From NCBI GenBank assembly GCA_012295275.1, contig CM022679.1, positions 13,037,915-13,101,914 of the forward strand: 64,000 nucleotides of DNA. The letters run 5' to 3'. Each line of letters begins with the position of its first letter. Positions within the stretch are counted from its first letter, which is position 1. The stretch comes from Chrysomallon squamiferum. Taxonomy: Eukaryota > Mollusca > Gastropoda > Neomphalida > Peltospiridae. The position numbers were made by a program, and so were the translations under genes. The notes under the pieces were generated by a model, which had not been told where the DNA came from, did not search any database, and was given only the letters and a program-made list of their open reading frames with translations. Positions 59,905-64,000 of this stretch are shown one piece after another.

Positions 59905-59966
59905 ATTTTAAAAAAAAAGAATTTAAAATTTAAAATTTTTAAAAATGAGAGTGATTACATTTGTGT

Positions 59967-60001
59967 AAAAAAAGAAAAAAAAAAAAAAAAAAAAAAAAAA
60001 A
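59967..60001. repeat. A-rich homopolymer in the SMG1 3' UTR
   Basis: A run broken by a single G (59974), then about 27 A. It is genomically encoded and could prime oligo-dT internally. Confidence 0.9.
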
Positions 60002-60902
60002 GGCCTAATGTCTTTTTGAAGAGAACAGTGCACACAATCTTGATGTTAAAAAAAATAATACTAATTATAACAAGGCAAATCTTGTGTGTCGTAATGCAAT
60101 GAGATATAATGTTAAAAGTATCGAAAATATAATATCTACGACTTTTGTGCATAAAAAAAATAAAAGAGAGAGAGAGAAAAGATATAGCTACTATGAGTTA
60201 TTTATTGTAGGTTATGGAATGAAGCACATTCCAATTAGAACAAGAAGGAATGGATAACTATATTATAAGTATTAATAGAACAAGTGGAGAAATGTGTGTG
60301 TTTATTATGTTTTTCTTCATATGTATAATAATTATATAATATAATATGCATATGTATAATTACTTGATTTGTCATATTTGAATTTTAAAATTAATGAAAA
60401 CAAGAAAATTATATTTAACATTGTTTTTCACTGCATAGATTGAAGCAATAGACTTGATGTTTCTTTTATTTATTTATTTATTTATTTTTCTAATGGTTAT
60501 TTACATATTTCCATGATCCCGTCATTTATATTTATCTTCATTTTAATTAAAAAAACAAAAAGGGAAAAAAAAAGGATTAAAATTTGCATTAAAATTCGAT
60601 AACACATGAAATGCTAATCATATTTCTGGTTTGGTTTTAATTGTATATTTTTATTCGTTATCATGAATTGCAGTCTTTTTCATATAAATAACACAAAATT
60701 GTGAATACTTTGTGAAGATTTATATTAATGGATGGTTATTAATAAATTCAGATTAACCAAAGTATTAACTTACTGTCAGCTAATGAGAGATGAATTATAA
60801 TCTTATGAATCCTTCTTTCAAAAAAAAAAAAAATGTAATTTAATAATAATAATAAAGATAAAATGGATAAAACTTCAAAAATAGAGATTTAATACTGTGA
60901 TA

Positions 60903-60945
60903 ATAATAATAATAATAATAATAATATAATAATAATAATAAGGAT
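60903..60945. repeat. (AAT)n microsatellite in the SMG1 3' UTR
   Basis: About thirteen AAT units with one interruption. Confidence 0.85.
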
Positions 60946-61644
60946 GATAATACATTGAAAAACAGAAATAAAATAAATTAAAAGATAATTAATTTTCAGT
61001 AAGACAGTCCAGATTTCAAAATATTTTAATTTGAATAATTTGATTTTCAAATAATGAACAAGAGAGACAGCTTTTAGTGCCATTAATCTTTATCAGTTAA
61101 AAGCAGAACTGCTGAAAGCTTGTTCAGAGCAAAATGAACTTAGTATCAGAGGAAAATTAAATCTGTTCTGAAAGTTTATCATGTAATCCGTATATTTTGT
61201 GTTGCTTAATGTTTTGGAGATTGTTAAATGTCAAATGTATTGCTTCAGTACTAAACAGTGTTATGCCATTCATATTCCTTAATCTGTCTTGATTTGTTTG
61301 AAACTTTCTTTATTTTTTTATTTTTTTTTTTCTCAGAAAACAATATGAAAATGTGTTTCGATGTAAAATTGATCCCAAAAGCGTTTTTTTTCTTTCTTTT
61401 CTTTTCTTTTTGATGTGTGAAAAACAACAACAAAAAACCCAACAAAGATAGAAAAAGTCTAGAGAAATTTTGATTTTTGTATAGGTAGTTTATCACTTTC
61501 GTATTATAAATTTGTTTATGTATATATACATATCCTTTTTCATTCATTATATTTGACATTGATGTTGTTTATGTATTAAAGCAATTGTTGGTTTGGTATG
61601 TTATTATGTTGTTTTGCTTATTTATAGATAAAATAGCGTTGAAC

Positions 61645-61650
61645 AATAAA
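61645..61650 (+). terminator. SMG1: Possible proximal poly(A) signal AATAAA
   Basis: AATAAA in GAACAATAAATTT with T-rich sequence downstream, giving a ~2-kb alternative 3' UTR that lacks the four-copy repeat. Confidence 0.35.
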
Positions 61651-61841
61651 TTTTTCTTTTTGATATGAACTGTTACTAGTTTCATCATTATAATTATGTA
61701 TGTTTTATATTACTATTCATACTTTTCTTTTCTTATTTTATGATGTACATTATTAGTAACACAGTAATAATCAGTATGTAGTTAAAAAAAAATGTATAAT
61801 GTTCAGAATGTAGACAAAATATTACAATATATTTGGATGTT

Positions 61842-62140
61842 TCTCTATAGTTACTAACATAAATATAATGTTCACAGTGAAGGTTGGATTTTCCAGGACA
61901 TACATATGATTATCTTTGTAGTTAACAAAATATATAAAGTCAAAGTGTAGGCTGAAAGTTACATTATAGATGGATAATTATCTTTGAGGTTCTTGAGCAA
62001 AATATATAAAGTTATAATGTTTGAATTGTAGGTTCAGAGGTTCATTATACAGGAATTTCTCTTTGTAGTTACTGACAAAATTATATAAAGTTAAAATATT
62101 CAAAGTGAAGGTTCAAAATTACTGCAGAGATAGATAATTT
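61842..62140 (+). repeat. SMG1: Four-copy ~75-bp tandem repeat in the SMG1 3' UTR
   Basis: Units start near 61842, 61913, 61981 and 62059. Each contains CTTTGTAGTTACTGACAAAAT-like, ATATATAAAGT-like and GTGAAGGTTC-like blocks. Divergence between units is moderate to high. Confidence 0.65.
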
Positions 62141-63489
62141 TATTTTTTATTTATTTTTGTCTGTTAAATATGATGAACTGTTGAAGAACAGACAATCAGC
62201 CAGTTTACTAAATGATGTTCAGCAGTGAAGATCTGACTGAATTAATAACAGTATATATAATAAAATGGTAAATTGAGCTTTCTGCATAGAGTAACAATGT
62301 CTTAGCAACAGAAAGATGTTCTATACAACTCTACATTTAGTTCTGTGTAAAGTTTTATGCTTCTAAACAAATTTAAATCACCATGCTATTATATTCAGTC
62401 CTAAATTGTCCTAAATCGTTGCATATTTTGAGAAGAAATGTTTTTTAAATTATAAAATAACCAGCCATATGCTAATAAGTTTATATAATTTCATGATTTG
62501 AATACAATGAAAATGAGTTGGCCGTGTTTAAAATAGTTGCACCATGTTGCTAGGAGTTGATATACGTAGAAATTTAACATTCTTCAAAACATGAGTTAGC
62601 CTGTCAGTTTAAGCTTTGACTAAACAATTGTTGTAAACAATTTTATAATTTTTATACAAGATCTTTACAATACTTTGGCAAGTAAAAAGCAACAGAGAGA
62701 AAAAGAGAGTTGAGGTTAGATCATCAGTTGCTGCTTTATCTCCAGTTCATGTTTAGAAAGTTGAGGTTGGAGCTGTTGTATATATTTTATAGACACAGAT
62801 AGCCAGATGCAGTGGAAGTATTTATATAATTTTAATTGAAATTTGTCAATTCTGGGAAAGGTGTCAGAAACATATATAATTTTTATTCACGATTTTGCAC
62901 GATAGTGAGTAATCATTTATGATCTTTATGATCCTGGATTTTCTTCTGTACAAACCAGGGTGTTATTAAAAATATCTGATGAAAAAATGGATTGTAAAAT
63001 ACAAAATTCAAAATTAGCCAATTATTGGCAGTGGAACGGAATGAAAAAATGCTTTCAGTAGAGTTGGAAGAACCTGTTACCATAGAAACATTTACATTTC
63101 AAAATCTTGCTTGGGAGTTAACAGTTTTATATTTTTATTTATTTATTTATTTATTTTTTTATCACAAATGTTACTAAACAAAAATAAAACAACACATTTT
63201 CAGCTGTTATTGGTTTGGAATACATAAATGTTTTTAACTCACAAGCTTGCATTGTTTGTATTCTTGGTACCAGCCATTGTTGTTCCTAGTTTTATTTTCT
63301 TGAACTGATATACATGTATGTTATTTCCTGAATATTTGATTTCACAATTTTTGTTCACATAATACAATGTAAAATGAATTTTTGTTTTTCTTTTTTAAAT
63401 TGAATGAAATAGTGCCATGTAAAATACTGTTCTAGTGTTTGTCTTCGTCATTTTATTGCTTATTTGTGTATTGTTTGCTGTTGTAGTTT

Positions 63490-63495
63490 AATAAA
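63490..63495 (+). terminator. SMG1: Distal SMG1 poly(A) signal AATAAA
   Basis: AATAAA in TTTAATAAAGGC, followed 20-35 nt later by a GT/T-rich stretch (TTGTATTTGTT), the usual layout of a metazoan cleavage site. Cleavage is expected at about 63508-63515. Confidence 0.55.
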
Positions 63496-63511
63496 GGCTT
63501 ATTGGAAGCAG

Positions 63512-64000
63512 AAACTTGTATTTGTTATATTAAAAAGAAAAATAATTAATGTCTTAAAAATGTTAAGAGTGGACTGACAATTTAAATTCATTTTATAAAT
63601 GGTTTTATTTCTTCTTTTTTTTATTTTTTTTTTAATTTTTTGCTACATTTATTTCATAATTTATACTAAAAGTTTTTAGTTATTTAATGTATTACTTTCT
63701 TATTCCCCTAAAAAAATCAAAGAAGAAACAATTTACACAGCTTTACAATTTCTGTTTTAACTTAAAGCAGTTCTGCTGTTTTTGTTTTGGACTAGCTGTT
63801 TTGAGGGGCAGAGTTTTGAGGTGGATCTGGTCAAAGGATCAGTCCTTTTCATTGATTTTTCCTCACTACATTTATTGCCCAACATTTAGCTTAACACAAT
63901 ATGTTTTTCCCTATCCATGGGAATGTGCATATAATAAACCACTTGCTGCAACCAAAAAAAAAAAAAAAAAAGGTTAGAAGAAGAATCCAGAGGATGAAGG
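63512..64000. other. Downstream flank with a partial mollusc-type repeat at the right edge
   Basis: No gene recognised. About 63912-63942 (CCCTATCCATGGGAATGTGCATATAATAAACC.. and TTGCTGC) resembles the GTGCATATAAAAGATCCCTTGCTGC core of the intron 42 element. It is followed by an A18 run at 63954-63971. The window ends inside or just after this copy. Confidence 0.45.

Larger units (their letters stand above)
59685..63511 (+). other. SMG1: SMG1 3' UTR (probable, ~3.8 kb)
   Basis: The first 200 bp are clearly more GC-rich than intron DNA and contain a short ORF (59786-59869) and a GC hairpin (59886-59904). The rest is AT-rich with no gene. Candidate poly(A) hexamers are AATAAA at 60159, 61645 and 63490; the last is followed by a GT-rich element and is taken as the distal end. 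Long 3' UTRs are a known feature of mRNAs for NMD factors, including mammalian SMG1. Confidence 0.55.

Overview
This window is AT-rich, intron-dense animal genomic DNA carrying two conserved housekeeping genes arranged head to head, and no operon-like or prokaryotic content. Exons keep clean GT-AG boundaries and consistent phases. Introns are mostly 200-700 bp and full of A/T-rich microsatellites. Intron 42 of the large gene contains a decayed dispersed element whose central motif and AATAAA-bearing tail I recognise from memory as a short repeat common in gastropod and other mollusc genomes, and a second partial copy lies at the right edge. With the lophotrochozoan-looking proteins, this suggests a mollusc, probably a gastropod. 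This is inference and no database search was possible.

Layout. Positions 210-10310 on the minus strand hold a 15-exon NOL11 gene (657 aa; nucleolar SSU-processome / tUTP protein) that ends with a very short 3' UTR and an AATAAA at 193-188. Its 2.2-kb intron 1 is unusual: it holds a CpG-rich, promoter-like segment with ATGGCGG motifs pointing away from each other, a degenerate ~372-bp tandem duplication and an orphan coding-like stretch. Positions 10311-10945 (635 bp between start codons) must serve as a shared divergent promoter. Positions 10946-59684 on the plus strand hold a complete 77-exon SMG1 gene (3,664 aa if one missing base in exon 32 is allowed for; I recall about 3,661 aa for the human protein). 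SMG1 is the PI3K-related kinase that phosphorylates UPF1 in nonsense-mediated mRNA decay (NMD). Positions 59685 to about 63511 look like a long SMG1 3' UTR with several poly(A) signals. The rest is downstream DNA.

The two genes have different jobs (pre-rRNA transcription/processing and mRNA surveillance), linked here only by their promoter. I found no wholly new system. The observations most worth a second look concern how SMG1 may be regulated and is evolving: a start-stop uORF (ATGTGATG) overlapping the SMG1 start codon, combined with a long 3' UTR; two partial exon duplications inside introns (exon 30, where the copy forms a 27-nt cassette with an in-frame stop, and exon 70, where the copy forms an 84-nt in-frame cassette); a duplicated 5' splice site after exon 24; splice acceptors whose upstream tract is a long microsatellite; and an apparent 1-bp frameshift in exon 32. 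All exon boundaries come from reading translation frames and splice consensus by eye and from remembered family sequences. They are not transcript-verified.
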